Assembly: GCA_002296975.1 (NCBI GenBank)
Contig: DBIS01000231.1
Coordinates: forward strand, 6,772-23,176
DNA: 16,405 nucleotides
Reading direction: 5' to 3'
DNA from: Deltaproteobacteria bacterium UBA796
GTDB taxonomy: Bacteria > Myxococcota_A > UBA796
Shown here: positions 1 to 7,814 of the stretch, in pieces
How the letters are laid out: the number at the start of each line of letters is the position of its first letter
Numbering within the stretch: position 1 is the stretch's first letter
The notes under the pieces: generated by a model
Databases searched by the model: none
What the model was told of the DNA's origin: nothing
The model's input: only the letters and a program-made list of their open reading frames with translations
Made by a program: the position numbers and the translations under genes

Positions 1-555
1 GTCGATGGTGTGGGTGTCGATAACGGTGGCATCAGGGCCGATCTCAAAGAAGGTCGCCTTGAAGTCTGAATGATTGGTGAAGGCCACACCTTGTAAATGC
101 TCGGAGCAAATCACTGGCATGTCATTGTGTGCGCGTTCTGGGGCGTTCGTTTCGACCTCTCCTTGGGCCAAAATATCCCAGTCCAGGCCATAGCGGGCGG
201 CCCTCGCGCCATCGTTGGTGACGTTGATGGAGTACACATGCAAAAAGCTGCCATCAGGGCACCGCTGAATGCCGTGATCTTTGGTGTTCTCCCACTCAGC
301 CAGTCTCATTTGAGACGAGACGTCCATCTCCAAACTGTCACTCATGGGTGTGACGGAGTAGCCCGGCACCCCAGCAACCTCTCGGTGGTGGGTCAGCCAC
401 CAGCCGCCATCGGTGGTGTTGGTAAACACCCGAACCCAGTTCAATCCACCCACATCACGCCCAGAGGGGACTTGGTCTGGGGTGGACGAGACGAAGAAGT
501 CACCCGCAATAGCCGGGGTGGACAACAGGGATAGGCCAAGTGCGATGAGTTTCAT
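1..555 (-). CDS. Secreted protein of unknown function, N-terminal 185 residues (runs off left edge)
   Basis: Reading the minus strand from the ATG at 555 gives 185 codons with no stop before the window edge. The N-terminus is a typical Sec signal peptide (MKLIALGLSLLSTPAIA, then GD), so the product is exported. The mature part is rich in Trp, Thr and Asp, with phrases such as GGLNWVRVF and DGSFLHVYSIN and two Cys (in QRCPDG and VICSEH). This would suit a beta-rich or propeller fold, but I do not recognise a family. The gene begins only 18 bases after the methyltransferase stop, in the same direction, so it is probably the third gene of the murJ operon. An open frame on the opposite strand here is a shadow. 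Coding is well supported by the signal peptide and continuous frame; the function is unknown. Confidence 0.75.
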   Translation of the reverse strand, partial: MKLIALGLSLLSTPAIAGDFFVSSTPDQVPSGRDVGGLNWVRVFTNTTDGGWWLTHHREVAGVPGYSVTPMSDSLEMDVSSQMRLAEWENTKDHGIQRCPDGSFLHVYSINVTNDGARAARYGLDWDILAQGEVETNAPERAHNDMPVICSEHLQGVAFTNHSDFKATFFEIGPDATVIDTHTID

Positions 556-573
556 GCTTAAAGCCTAGCGCGA

Positions 574-1626
574 TTAGCTACGTGCCGAAGCTTTGACTGC
601 CGCTGCCGCCGCAGCACCCCGGTCGGAATCGCCGTCGACGATAAAAATAAGTTCTTTGTTTTTGGTGTGGCTGACTTTGCCTACTTTCTTGCCTTTGTTG
701 TTGTGAATACCGATCTTGGCACCCACATACCGGCGGTAGTCCAATGCCACGGTATGGACGGCTCCGCGGGCGCACAAAATTTCCTCGATCGCCTCTTTTG
801 GGAGGTAGCCCTCATTGTTGAAAGAAACCACGATTCGTCCCACATCGAGCGCGTCGATGGTGTCGATAAAAGCCTGTTTAATCCTTGGTTTTGAGTTGAA
901 CATGCTTTTTTCTGTGCGGCAGTCAATGCGCTTGCAGGCCACCCCGTACACCTCGGGCTCGTCCCACCTCACCAAGGTCTCCCAAATATGGTAGTTCGAC
1001 CGGTAGCTGTGCTGATTGTACGGGGGGTCTAGGTAGGCGGCTTGTCCGCTAAAATCTCGTGCAGCTTTGGTGGCGTCTTTTTGGGTAGCCTCCCCCGACC
1101 CGTCCAAAAGCTCAGGTACACGGAGGGTCAACGGCTTGTGCGCCCGAGCCGCCCATTGTTTGAGGTAGGCCATCTGAACGCCGGTGGTGCTGTCGACGCG
1201 GTCTGCGGCCTCCATCAAACTGATGAGGGCGATTGAGCGCAAGGGCTCGGCCAAGTTGAGCGTGTCGATATGGGCACGGATGGCATCAACCCGAGCGCCG
1301 TTGTCTGGGTGAAAAAAGCGGCTGTCCTCGCAATAGGTTTTCGTGAACCAGCCCGCTTTGGGAGGGACCTTCGACAAAGATGCGATCAAGGTCGTAGCTG
1401 GCGCTAACCAAAGCCTGCGATCAGCCTCTATGTAGCATCTGGCGATGGTCGCGGCGTAGGCGTTGTGGTCGTTCGCGCTCACCTCAAATCCGGCACGCTT
1501 GAGCACTTGTCCCACCCGGCTGGTCCCCGAAAAGACATCCAAGACCGCTGCGTGTTGGGGAAGATCGGCGAGTGCCGATAAGATGGAGTCGACCAGCAGG
1601 CGTTTGGAGCCAATATATTTGATCAT
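574..1626 (-). CDS. D12-class N6-adenine DNA methyltransferase (Dam/EcoRV-type)
   Basis: The 350-residue product should transfer a methyl group from S-adenosylmethionine to N6 of adenine in a specific DNA site. It starts with the family signature MIKYIGSKR. The SAM-binding loop follows at about residues 30-40 (DVFSGTSRVG), then an acidic AND motif near 51-53, and the catalytic DPPY motif at 200-203 within AYLDPPYNQHSY. A late SFNNEGYL strand and an RRYVGAKIG segment fit the MethyltransfD12 family, and the length is normal or slightly long. The tail is an Ala-rich stretch. The start ATG overlaps the murJ stop (ATGA, four bases), so the two are probably translationally coupled. No restriction endonuclease is visible, so this may be a solitary regulatory methylase. 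The target site cannot be read from sequence; GATC is possible but unproven. Confidence 0.88.
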   Translation of the reverse strand: MIKYIGSKRLLVDSILSALADLPQHAAVLDVFSGTSRVGQVLKRAGFEVSANDHNAYAATIARCYIEADRRLWLAPATTLIASLSKVPPKAGWFTKTYCEDSRFFHPDNGARVDAIRAHIDTLNLAEPLRSIALISLMEAADRVDSTTGVQMAYLKQWAARAHKPLTLRVPELLDGSGEATQKDATKAARDFSGQAAYLDPPYNQHSYRSNYHIWETLVRWDEPEVYGVACKRIDCRTEKSMFNSKPRIKQAFIDTIDALDVGRIVVSFNNEGYLPKEAIEEILCARGAVHTVALDYRRYVGAKIGIHNNKGKKVGKVSHTKNKELIFIVDGDSDRGAAAAAAVKASARS

Positions 1627-3203
1627 CGCCCTGGCCTTCGCTTTTGCTTAAATTTGTTTAGGCCCGCTTTATTCAGCAAAGGCTGTATGGCCGAAACCTT
1701 CAATGCAGCGGCGAAAATTCCAAAGCTTAGCCCGCCGACAGCACAAAGGCCGAGCACCCGAAATATGCCCATGGGGGGCAGCAGCATGTCCAAGCCGTAG
1801 ACGACACAGCCCATGCCCGTGGAGGCCAAGACGATTCGGCCAATCTGCATCAGCAAGCCGTCTCGCCACCCGCCCAAAAGCTTGCGAAGCACCAGCATCA
1901 TGACCAGGGCTTCGCCACTCACTGTGAGGGCGTGCGAAAGTGGAAGCCCGATCAAGCCAAAGGTGTCCAGTAAGGCCATGGCCACGGGGATTTTGATGAT
2001 CATCACCACCACCGAAAGTCGCATCGGGGTGTAGGGGTCGCCGATGGCAAAAAAGATGGGCAACAGCACCCTTGTGGCACAAATTCCCGCGACGGCTACC
2101 GCATAGCCCCGCAGCACATTCGCGGTGTTGAGGGTGTCCGTCGGCCCGAAAGCCCCGCGCTCGAAGCACATCTCGACCAGGGGGTCTGCGAGTAAAAACA
2201 AGCCAACAGATGCAGGGAGCACCCAAAACATCGTGTTCTCGATAGCGTCTGATGCGGTAATTTTGGCCTCATCGCGCTCATTTTTGGCCCATTGAACACT
2301 AAATCGAGCCAAGGCGGCGACGGCGATGGCGCCCGCGATCACGCTCATGGGCAACTGTACCAAGCGAAATCCCATCAACAGCCAACTCACAGCACCATCG
2401 CCCAGTCGGCTGGCCAACTGAAGCTCGACCAAGAGGTTGAACTGGACGACGACCACGCCCACCAACGCAGCACCCATGAATTTGAGCACACGCCCCATGG
2501 CCGGATGGCTGCGGAAAGTAGGGCGAAAGTGAAATCCTTCCTGTTTGAGAGCAGGAAGCTGAATCGCTGCGGTGAGCAGACCCGACACTGTGGCGGCCAC
2601 AGCCACAGCACCGATGGCGGGTGTGGCGGTGACTGCGCTCCATTCGGGACCAAACACACAGGCGATGATGATGCCGACGTTCAAGATAGCCGGAGCGACC
2701 GCTGGCAAGAAAAATCGTCCCCGGACATTGAGCATGCCGCCAAAGAGCGCGGCCAATGAGATGCCAGCTAAAAACGGGGCCATCAACCGAGTGAGCCATG
2801 CCGCCAGGGCGACTTTGCCTGCGCTGTCTTCGAAGCCGCTTGCGAGCAAGAGCACCATTGGCTCGGCAGCAAAGAAAATCAAGGCGGTCACAACGCCCAG
2901 TACCGCCAGGAGTACACCCGCCAACGCATTGGCCAAGGCCCACGCTCGGGTAATGCCGGCTTTGGCCTCGGTCTCAGCGAATAAGGGCACAAAAATATTG
3001 GATAAAGTGCCCTCGGCCAAGAGCTCTCTGAACAAGTTTTGAACCCGAAAAGCCACAAAGAACGCGTCGGCGGTGGCCCCTGCACCAAAGAAGCTGGCAA
3101 AGACCACATCACGGATCAAGCCCGAGATACGCCCCAAGCCCTGACCCAAGCCGGCCTTGAAGGCCCGAAGCCGCATCGGAACTGGTTTGGTGGGTGGGGG
3201 CAT
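1623..3203 (-). CDS. murJ: Lipid II flippase MurJ (MviN family)
   Basis: The 526-residue polytopic membrane protein belongs to the MOP/MATE-like MurJ family, which moves lipid II across the inner membrane for peptidoglycan synthesis. The N-terminal signature is clear: RISGLIRD (25-32), FFGAGATADAFFVAF (38-52) and NLFRELLAEGTLSNIFVPLF (56-75). By alignment, E. coli MurJ R18, R24, D39, R52 and E57 correspond to R25, R31, D46, R59 and E64 here; the position of E. coli R53 is Glu (E60). Hydrophobic segments fill the rest, compatible with about 14 helices, and the tail is Lys/Arg-rich (FKQKRRPGR). The ATG at 3203 is preceded on the minus strand by AGGAAA, a usable ribosome site. It is divergent from the large surface-protein gene, 63 bases away, and its TGA overlaps the methyltransferase start. 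Confidence 0.95.
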   Translation of the reverse strand: MPPPTKPVPMRLRAFKAGLGQGLGRISGLIRDVVFASFFGAGATADAFFVAFRVQNLFRELLAEGTLSNIFVPLFAETEAKAGITRAWALANALAGVLLAVLGVVTALIFFAAEPMVLLLASGFEDSAGKVALAAWLTRLMAPFLAGISLAALFGGMLNVRGRFFLPAVAPAILNVGIIIACVFGPEWSAVTATPAIGAVAVAATVSGLLTAAIQLPALKQEGFHFRPTFRSHPAMGRVLKFMGAALVGVVVVQFNLLVELQLASRLGDGAVSWLLMGFRLVQLPMSVIAGAIAVAALARFSVQWAKNERDEAKITASDAIENTMFWVLPASVGLFLLADPLVEMCFERGAFGPTDTLNTANVLRGYAVAVAGICATRVLLPIFFAIGDPYTPMRLSVVVMIIKIPVAMALLDTFGLIGLPLSHALTVSGEALVMMLVLRKLLGGWRDGLLMQIGRIVLASTGMGCVVYGLDMLLPPMGIFRVLGLCAVGGLSFGIFAAALKVSAIQPLLNKAGLNKFKQKRRPGR

Positions 3204-3276
3204 CGCTGTTTCCTAGCGCCCTTAAACCGGCCCGCCAATGGCGATTCTTCATGGTACCGTTGGTTCATGGTGCGCC
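3196..3276. promoter_or_regulatory. Divergent intergenic gap between murJ and the surface-protein operon
   Basis: Only 63 bases (3204-3266) separate the two divergent starts, so promoters for both directions must lie here or inside the flanking coding starts. On the minus strand an AGGAAA ribosome site precedes murJ. On the plus strand I see no convincing Shine-Dalgarno site before the ATG at 3267, and no good sigma-70 hexamer pair on either strand. Placement of promoters here is inferred from gene layout only. Confidence 0.4.
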
Positions 3277-6200
3277 CACCCCAACTGCGGGGGATCTCCC
3301 TGTGTGTCGTCTTTTTGTTTCCCATGATTTTGTGGGCGGCCACAGATGGGCCTGACGCCAGTGGATTGATCTTAATCGACAGTTCAGAGGACGAGGGCCC
3401 CCCTCACACTTGGCTCCGCATGGACGCGGGGTTGGCTGTCGCGCCAGGCTTGACGGGCCTTCCCTTCGCTTTCACTTTTGGCGCTTTTACCTTTGACGAT
3501 GCGACGTTGAGCGCCGACGGGAGCTTGGTGTTTTCTGGCGATGCCGCCCCATGTGTGGGCGACGGCGATTGGATGGGCGTGCTCACCGGCGGGGCTGGCC
3601 CCGAGATCACGCGCCGTAGCCTTGGTCGCTATCCCCGCCGGGGCGTGGCCTGGGATTGGGGCAATAGTCAGTTGGTGTTGCTCGAAGACCGCTCAGAGGC
3701 CGTGATTCATGTGGCGAGCGTGTCCGATGGGCGTGGAATGGGGGCTCAAGCCGGCCCTGGGAGTGGGGTGACCTGGGGCTGTGGTGACGGCCCGCGGCCC
3801 CATGAGGCATCGGCTTGGATATCCTCAGCTGAGACGAGGTCCGTGGCCCATCTCCGGTCTACCGCCACCCTGCGCCAAGCGTGGTGGGGTAGCCACGCAG
3901 CCTCATTTTTTGGGGAGTCGGCCAAGGCTGGCGAATGTAATGGTGACGGTCTTAGCGAGGTGTTGGTCGGTCAACCTGAAGCGGACAAGGCCCTGCTATT
4001 TTTTGGTGCGCACCCGGCGGGATTTAGGGACTCAGTCGACGCGACCTTCACGGTGACGGGGCCTTCTGACAGCGGTTTTGGAACCTCAGTTTTACTGGCC
4101 GACCTCGACGGCGACGGAAAAGACGATGTGATCGTTGGGGCTCCCGATGCAGGCGATGGGGTGGTCTATATTTTCTTGGCTGCCTCTGGCTTGAGTGGTG
4201 AACGTGGTTTTGGTGATGCCGATGGCCGCGTTGTGGCACCGGTCGGGCTGGGGTCGATGGGCCAAAGTCTCGCTACAGGTGATTTCGACGGGGATGGCGC
4301 TCTCGATTTGGCGGTTGGTGGTCCCGAGGTGCACAGCGTCGTGCCCTTTGGTGGTGCCATCATGGTGGCCTACGGTCCAGACATCGGTATCGGTGTCCAT
4401 ACGCCCTCGGCCGAGAATGTCCGCATCGGCGACACGCCGGGAGGATTGCTCGGCTCTGCATTGGTGGCCATCGACCTCGACGGGGATGGAGCAGATGAGT
4501 TGGCCGTCTCTAGCCCCGGTGGTGCTGGCCAGGTTGGGGTGTTTTCGGCTGCTGGCCCAATATTTGATGCTGAGGCCATCTTGGTCATCTCTGGGGCCGA
4601 TGAAGGCGATGAATTTGGCTCATCTCTGGCCGCGGGTGCCCTCGATGATGAACTTGGCCCAGACCTGCTCGTGGGCGCAGTGGGTGTTTCAGACTTGGGG
4701 GCCCGAACAGGAGCCGCCTATATTTTCTTAAATCCTGGCCTTGGTCTGATGGGGAGCGATGATGCCGATGTGCGTATCGGTGGCTTGGGCGCGGCCTCGG
4801 CCACTGGGGCCGCGGTCGAGATCGGGCAGTTGAGCGAAGCGGGGCCCATGGGCGTGGTCATCGGTGCGACCGGCGGCGATGCGGCTTTGGGCGGGGGCGG
4901 GATGGTGGGTATTTTCCGGTCTTGTCCCATCGCGGACGTCTCCCTCAACGCTGCAGACCATCGGCTGTACGGGACGTCGTCGGGTGCAGAGCTCGGCGCG
5001 GTGGTGGTGGTGGCCCCTGATATTCAAGGCGATGGCTACCCAGATTTGCTGGTGGCGGCCCCCCTCGATTCGCCCGGTGAACGGACTGGAGCGGGTGCGG
5101 TGTGGGTGTGGCCTTTTGTGCCTGCATTTTTAGACGATGATGCTGACGGCTTTGTGGCTGCAGCATCGGGCGGTTTGGACTGTGATGACAATTCCGCCGC
5201 GGTCAACCCAAATATGGTCGAAAATCCGTCCAATGTGATCGATGACGACTGCGATGGGTGGGTGGATGGATGGTTCGTCCCCAGGCGGTCAAACCTAGGC
5301 TGGCGCTATGATTTGGACGATGTCCTTTTTGTCGACTCGGGCACTGTTTTTGACTTTGAGGATGCCGTCGAAGGTGCCTCAGCGGACGACACTTACACAA
5401 CGCTTGGCATGTCGCTCATCGCCTCCGGGGTGGTTCGGGTAAAACCGAGCATTTGGGGTGCTGCGCCTGTGGGTACTTTGGGCGCGCGTGTGACGGCTGG
5501 CCCAGACGCCAACGACCTCATCTTTGACTTTTTGGCCCCTGTCGACGCCGTCTCTATGCGAATTCTTGATGCAGAAGTTGGCCTTCGAATGGATGCGCTT
5601 TTTGAAGGTGAGCCCGTGGTCGAAGGTTACTTTTTCGAGAGCAACGGCCCCGACACCCCCGGTGGCGTCTTTCAGGGTTTCACCTTTGCATCGCCCATTG
5701 ACACCTTACGCATCGCCGCATCAACCCCCAATGGCTGGGGCGTCGACGATATCGAGGTGGTCTTCTCCGCAGGCTCGGACCGCGATGGCGATGGGTGGAC
5801 CGCTGCCGATGGTGATTGCGACGACTTTGACCCAGATGTCGGCCCCGATGCAGAGGAGGTGTTTGGCGACGGCATCGATAACGACTGTGATGGTGTCGTG
5901 GATGGCGGTGCCGCAGGGGTGTACTATACCGAGGGTGCCTTCGTCTCTGATGTGTCGATGATCGGTGACCGCATCGACTTTGAGTCCATTGTTTTGGGGG
6001 CATCAGTCAGCGACCAATACACCCTCCGGGGCGTGGTGTTTTCAGGCGGAGTCACGGTGGTCGATGGGGTGGACGATCCCCTTCCCCGGGACGCCCAAGC
6101 CGGTAGCATCGACACAGACACACTTTATCTGGATTTTATTGAAAACCAACCTGCTCTCGCGTTTTGGTTGCTCGATGTGGATGGCCAAGTCACCCTCGAG

Positions 6201-7814
6201 GCTCGCCGAGATGGGCTTGTCATGTACGAGGAGACTTTGGTTGGTGGCTACTCGGGGTTCATTGGGCTTTATTTTCCGGTGCCCATCGACAGCTTTGTGC
6301 TGCGAAATTCCATCAGCGGCGAAGCTTGGGGCCTCGATGATCTGACCTTTTCGGTGCTGGGGCTCGACGATGCCGATGGAGATGGGTTTACCGAGCGTGA
6401 CGGGGACTGCGATGATGCCGATCCAGAGGCATATCCTGGGGGCACCGAGACCTGGTACGACGGCGTGGATGGAGACTGCGACGGAGCGGATGATTTTGAT
6501 GCCGATGGAGATGGGTACGCCGCAGTGTCTGGGGGCGGCTTTGATTGCGATGACTTTGTGGACACCACTCACCCCGGTGCCGAAGACGCCTGGTACGACG
6601 GCGTAGATGCTGACTGCCGAGGTGACGATGACTTTGATGCTGACGGGGATGGCCACAGCTCTGCATCCTACGGCGGCACCGACTGCGATGACGGCTCAAG
6701 TGCGGTGCATCCTGATGCCCCAGAGGTTTTTTATGACGAGGTCGATGATGACTGCGACCCGACCACCGACTTTGACGCCGACGGTGATGGCTTTGCTTCG
6801 TCGGGCTTTCCGGGGGCCATCGGTGCGATTGGGGTGGGGGACTGCGACGATACCAGCGGTGCGACCCACCCAGACGCGGTCGACACTTGGTATGACGGCA
6901 TCGACTCCGATTGTGATGGGGCCGACGATTTTGATGCCGACGGCGATGGGCATATTCCGATAGAATACGGCGGCGATGACTGCGATGATGGCGATGGTTT
7001 GGCTGTGCCCGGCTCACCGATAGATGCCTGCTACGACGGTGTTGACGCCGACTGCGATGGGCATAGCGATTTCGACTGTGACCGCGATGGCCACGACGCA
7101 ACAATCTGGGGCGGCGACGACTGCGACGACTCGGACCCCTCGGTTTATCCGGGCGATGGAAGTACAGCCGAAGGGCTCGATGCCGACTGCGATGGTTATG
7201 TCTCGGCCGAAGCCGGGGGGGATGATTGCGATGATGGCGACGCGAGCGTTCACCCCGGTGCGGTGGAGCTTTGGTATGATGGTGTCGATTCAGATTGTGA
7301 TAGCGGCGACGATTATGACCGAGATGGTGACGGCCACCGACCAGGGGCTTGGGCCGCAGATGGGGTGGCGGCGGATTGCGATGACGCCGACGCAAGTGTG
7401 TATCCGGGTGCAACCGATGGCTGTGGTGGCGGCGATGAGGATTGCGATGGCGAGCTCGACGAGGACTGCGGCAGTGCACCCGATGGTGAGGGTGGCACCC
7501 CCACGGACACAGGGGATCCCGAGCCCACCGAGCCCGCTGTTGAACCCGATACCGGCAGCGAAATGAACCAGCTAGACACGGGAATATCGGGCGAGGACAC
7601 GGCCGAAGCTCTCGATTCTGGTGCGGCTCCCGATGCCGAAGATGCAGCCGTTATTCTTGCGGGCGCGACTGACGAACTGTCATCCACGGACTCAAATTCA
7701 AAAAATGCTAAGGGTTGTGGTTGTCAAAGCACCGGCTCGGTACCATCATGGATGTGGGTTTTGCCTTTATTTGTCGGCGCCCGTCGGCGGACATTAAAAA
7801 TTGAGGGGGAATAA
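3267..7814 (+). CDS. Giant FG-GAP / beta-sandwich / MopE-repeat surface protein with MYXO-CTERM-like tail
   Basis: The 1515-residue exported protein is first in a three-gene operon. I start it at 3267 because MVRPPQLRGISLCVVFLF begins a signal peptide (cleavage near residue 24); the frame is open further upstream, but that part is antisense to murJ. About residues 215-622 hold FG-GAP-type repeats (DLDGDGKDDVIVGAP, DFDGDGALDLAVGGP, DLDGDGADELAVSSP), an integrin-like propeller with calcium loops. Next come MopE unit 1 (about 623-668), a beta-sandwich ending GWGVDDIEV, MopE unit 2 (about 838-880), a second beta-sandwich ending AWGLDDLTF, and eight MopE units (1034-1402). An acidic Thr/Glu/Pro linker leads to GCGC (1483-1486), a membrane span and ARRR (1505-1508), resembling MYXO-CTERM. 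It is probably anchored outside the cell and binds metal, likely calcium. Partner and role are unknown. Confidence 0.9.
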   Translation: MVRPPQLRGISLCVVFLFPMILWAATDGPDASGLILIDSSEDEGPPHTWLRMDAGLAVAPGLTGLPFAFTFGAFTFDDATLSADGSLVFSGDAAPCVGDGDWMGVLTGGAGPEITRRSLGRYPRRGVAWDWGNSQLVLLEDRSEAVIHVASVSDGRGMGAQAGPGSGVTWGCGDGPRPHEASAWISSAETRSVAHLRSTATLRQAWWGSHAASFFGESAKAGECNGDGLSEVLVGQPEADKALLFFGAHPAGFRDSVDATFTVTGPSDSGFGTSVLLADLDGDGKDDVIVGAPDAGDGVVYIFLAASGLSGERGFGDADGRVVAPVGLGSMGQSLATGDFDGDGALDLAVGGPEVHSVVPFGGAIMVAYGPDIGIGVHTPSAENVRIGDTPGGLLGSALVAIDLDGDGADELAVSSPGGAGQVGVFSAAGPIFDAEAILVISGADEGDEFGSSLAAGALDDELGPDLLVGAVGVSDLGARTGAAYIFLNPGLGLMGSDDADVRIGGLGAASATGAAVEIGQLSEAGPMGVVIGATGGDAALGGGGMVGIFRSCPIADVSLNAADHRLYGTSSGAELGAVVVVAPDIQGDGYPDLLVAAPLDSPGERTGAGAVWVWPFVPAFLDDDADGFVAAASGGLDCDDNSAAVNPNMVENPSNVIDDDCDGWVDGWFVPRRSNLGWRYDLDDVLFVDSGTVFDFEDAVEGASADDTYTTLGMSLIASGVVRVKPSIWGAAPVGTLGARVTAGPDANDLIFDFLAPVDAVSMRILDAEVGLRMDALFEGEPVVEGYFFESNGPDTPGGVFQGFTFASPIDTLRIAASTPNGWGVDDIEVVFSAGSDRDGDGWTAADGDCDDFDPDVGPDAEEVFGDGIDNDCDGVVDGGAAGVYYTEGAFVSDVSMIGDRIDFESIVLGASVSDQYTLRGVVFSGGVTVVDGVDDPLPRDAQAGSIDTDTLYLDFIENQPALAFWLLDVDGQVTLEARRDGLVMYEETLVGGYSGFIGLYFPVPIDSFVLRNSISGEAWGLDDLTFSVLGLDDADGDGFTERDGDCDDADPEAYPGGTETWYDGVDGDCDGADDFDADGDGYAAVSGGGFDCDDFVDTTHPGAEDAWYDGVDADCRGDDDFDADGDGHSSASYGGTDCDDGSSAVHPDAPEVFYDEVDDDCDPTTDFDADGDGFASSGFPGAIGAIGVGDCDDTSGATHPDAVDTWYDGIDSDCDGADDFDADGDGHIPIEYGGDDCDDGDGLAVPGSPIDACYDGVDADCDGHSDFDCDRDGHDATIWGGDDCDDSDPSVYPGDGSTAEGLDADCDGYVSAEAGGDDCDDGDASVHPGAVELWYDGVDSDCDSGDDYDRDGDGHRPGAWAADGVAADCDDADASVYPGATDGCGGGDEDCDGELDEDCGSAPDGEGGTPTDTGDPEPTEPAVEPDTGSEMNQLDTGISGEDTAEALDSGAAPDAEDAAVILAGATDELSSTDSNSKNAKGCGCQSTGSVPSWMWVLPLFVGARRRTLKIEGE
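6366..7472 (+). repeat. Eight-unit MopE-type Asp/Cys repeat tract in the first surface gene
   Basis: Eight consecutive coding repeats of about 40-53 residues each follow the pattern DxDGDG, a spacer, GDCDD, a spacer, HPxA, WYDGVDxDCDG, DDF. Each unit carries two Cys, presumably disulfide-bonded, and Asp-rich loops resembling EF-hand or thrombospondin type 3 calcium loops. The family is the putative metal-binding repeat named after MopE. Most units here share a local variant, WYDGVDxDC followed by DDFDADGDG, not seen in the two following genes. Some units are degenerate: the fourth unit of the protein reads CRG for CDG and the fifth reads CDP. The last unit has extra Cys and ends DEDCG. Two further single units of this type lie earlier in the gene, near 5133-5270 and 5778-5910. 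Confidence 0.9.
7713..7811 (+). other. MYXO-CTERM-like C-terminal sorting signal, first surface protein
   Basis: The last 33 residues have the three-part layout of MYXO-CTERM tails: a Gly-Cys motif (GCGC), a short hydrophobic span (about WMWVLPLFVGA) and an Arg cluster (RRR), preceded by a long acidic linker. In myxobacteria such tails are thought to be cut at the Cys by a myxosortase and the protein passed to the outer surface. No myxosortase gene is in this window. The tail after RRR (TLKIEGE) is longer and more acidic than usual. Confidence 0.7.

Noticed and set aside
97..534. Plus-strand open frame of 145 codons
   Set aside because: It lies wholly opposite the minus-strand secreted protein, which has a clear signal peptide. 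The plus frame has no recognisable feature.
3039..3266. Upstream extension of the first surface gene from an ATG at 3039
   Set aside because: The extra 76 codons run antisense to the conserved N-terminus of MurJ, and the signal peptide begins only at 3267.
6366..7472. Copper binding by the repeats, as the MopE name suggests
   Set aside because: Copper in Methylococcus MopE is bound by His and a modified Trp outside such loops. The units here offer Asp-rich DxDGDG loops, which fit calcium better.
6388..7479. Long minus-strand open frame of 363 codons opposite the MopE repeats
   Set aside because: Its translation is almost only His, Arg and Ser, the antisense of GAT/GAC-rich codons. Similar frames occur opposite every repeat tract and have no start context or family likeness.
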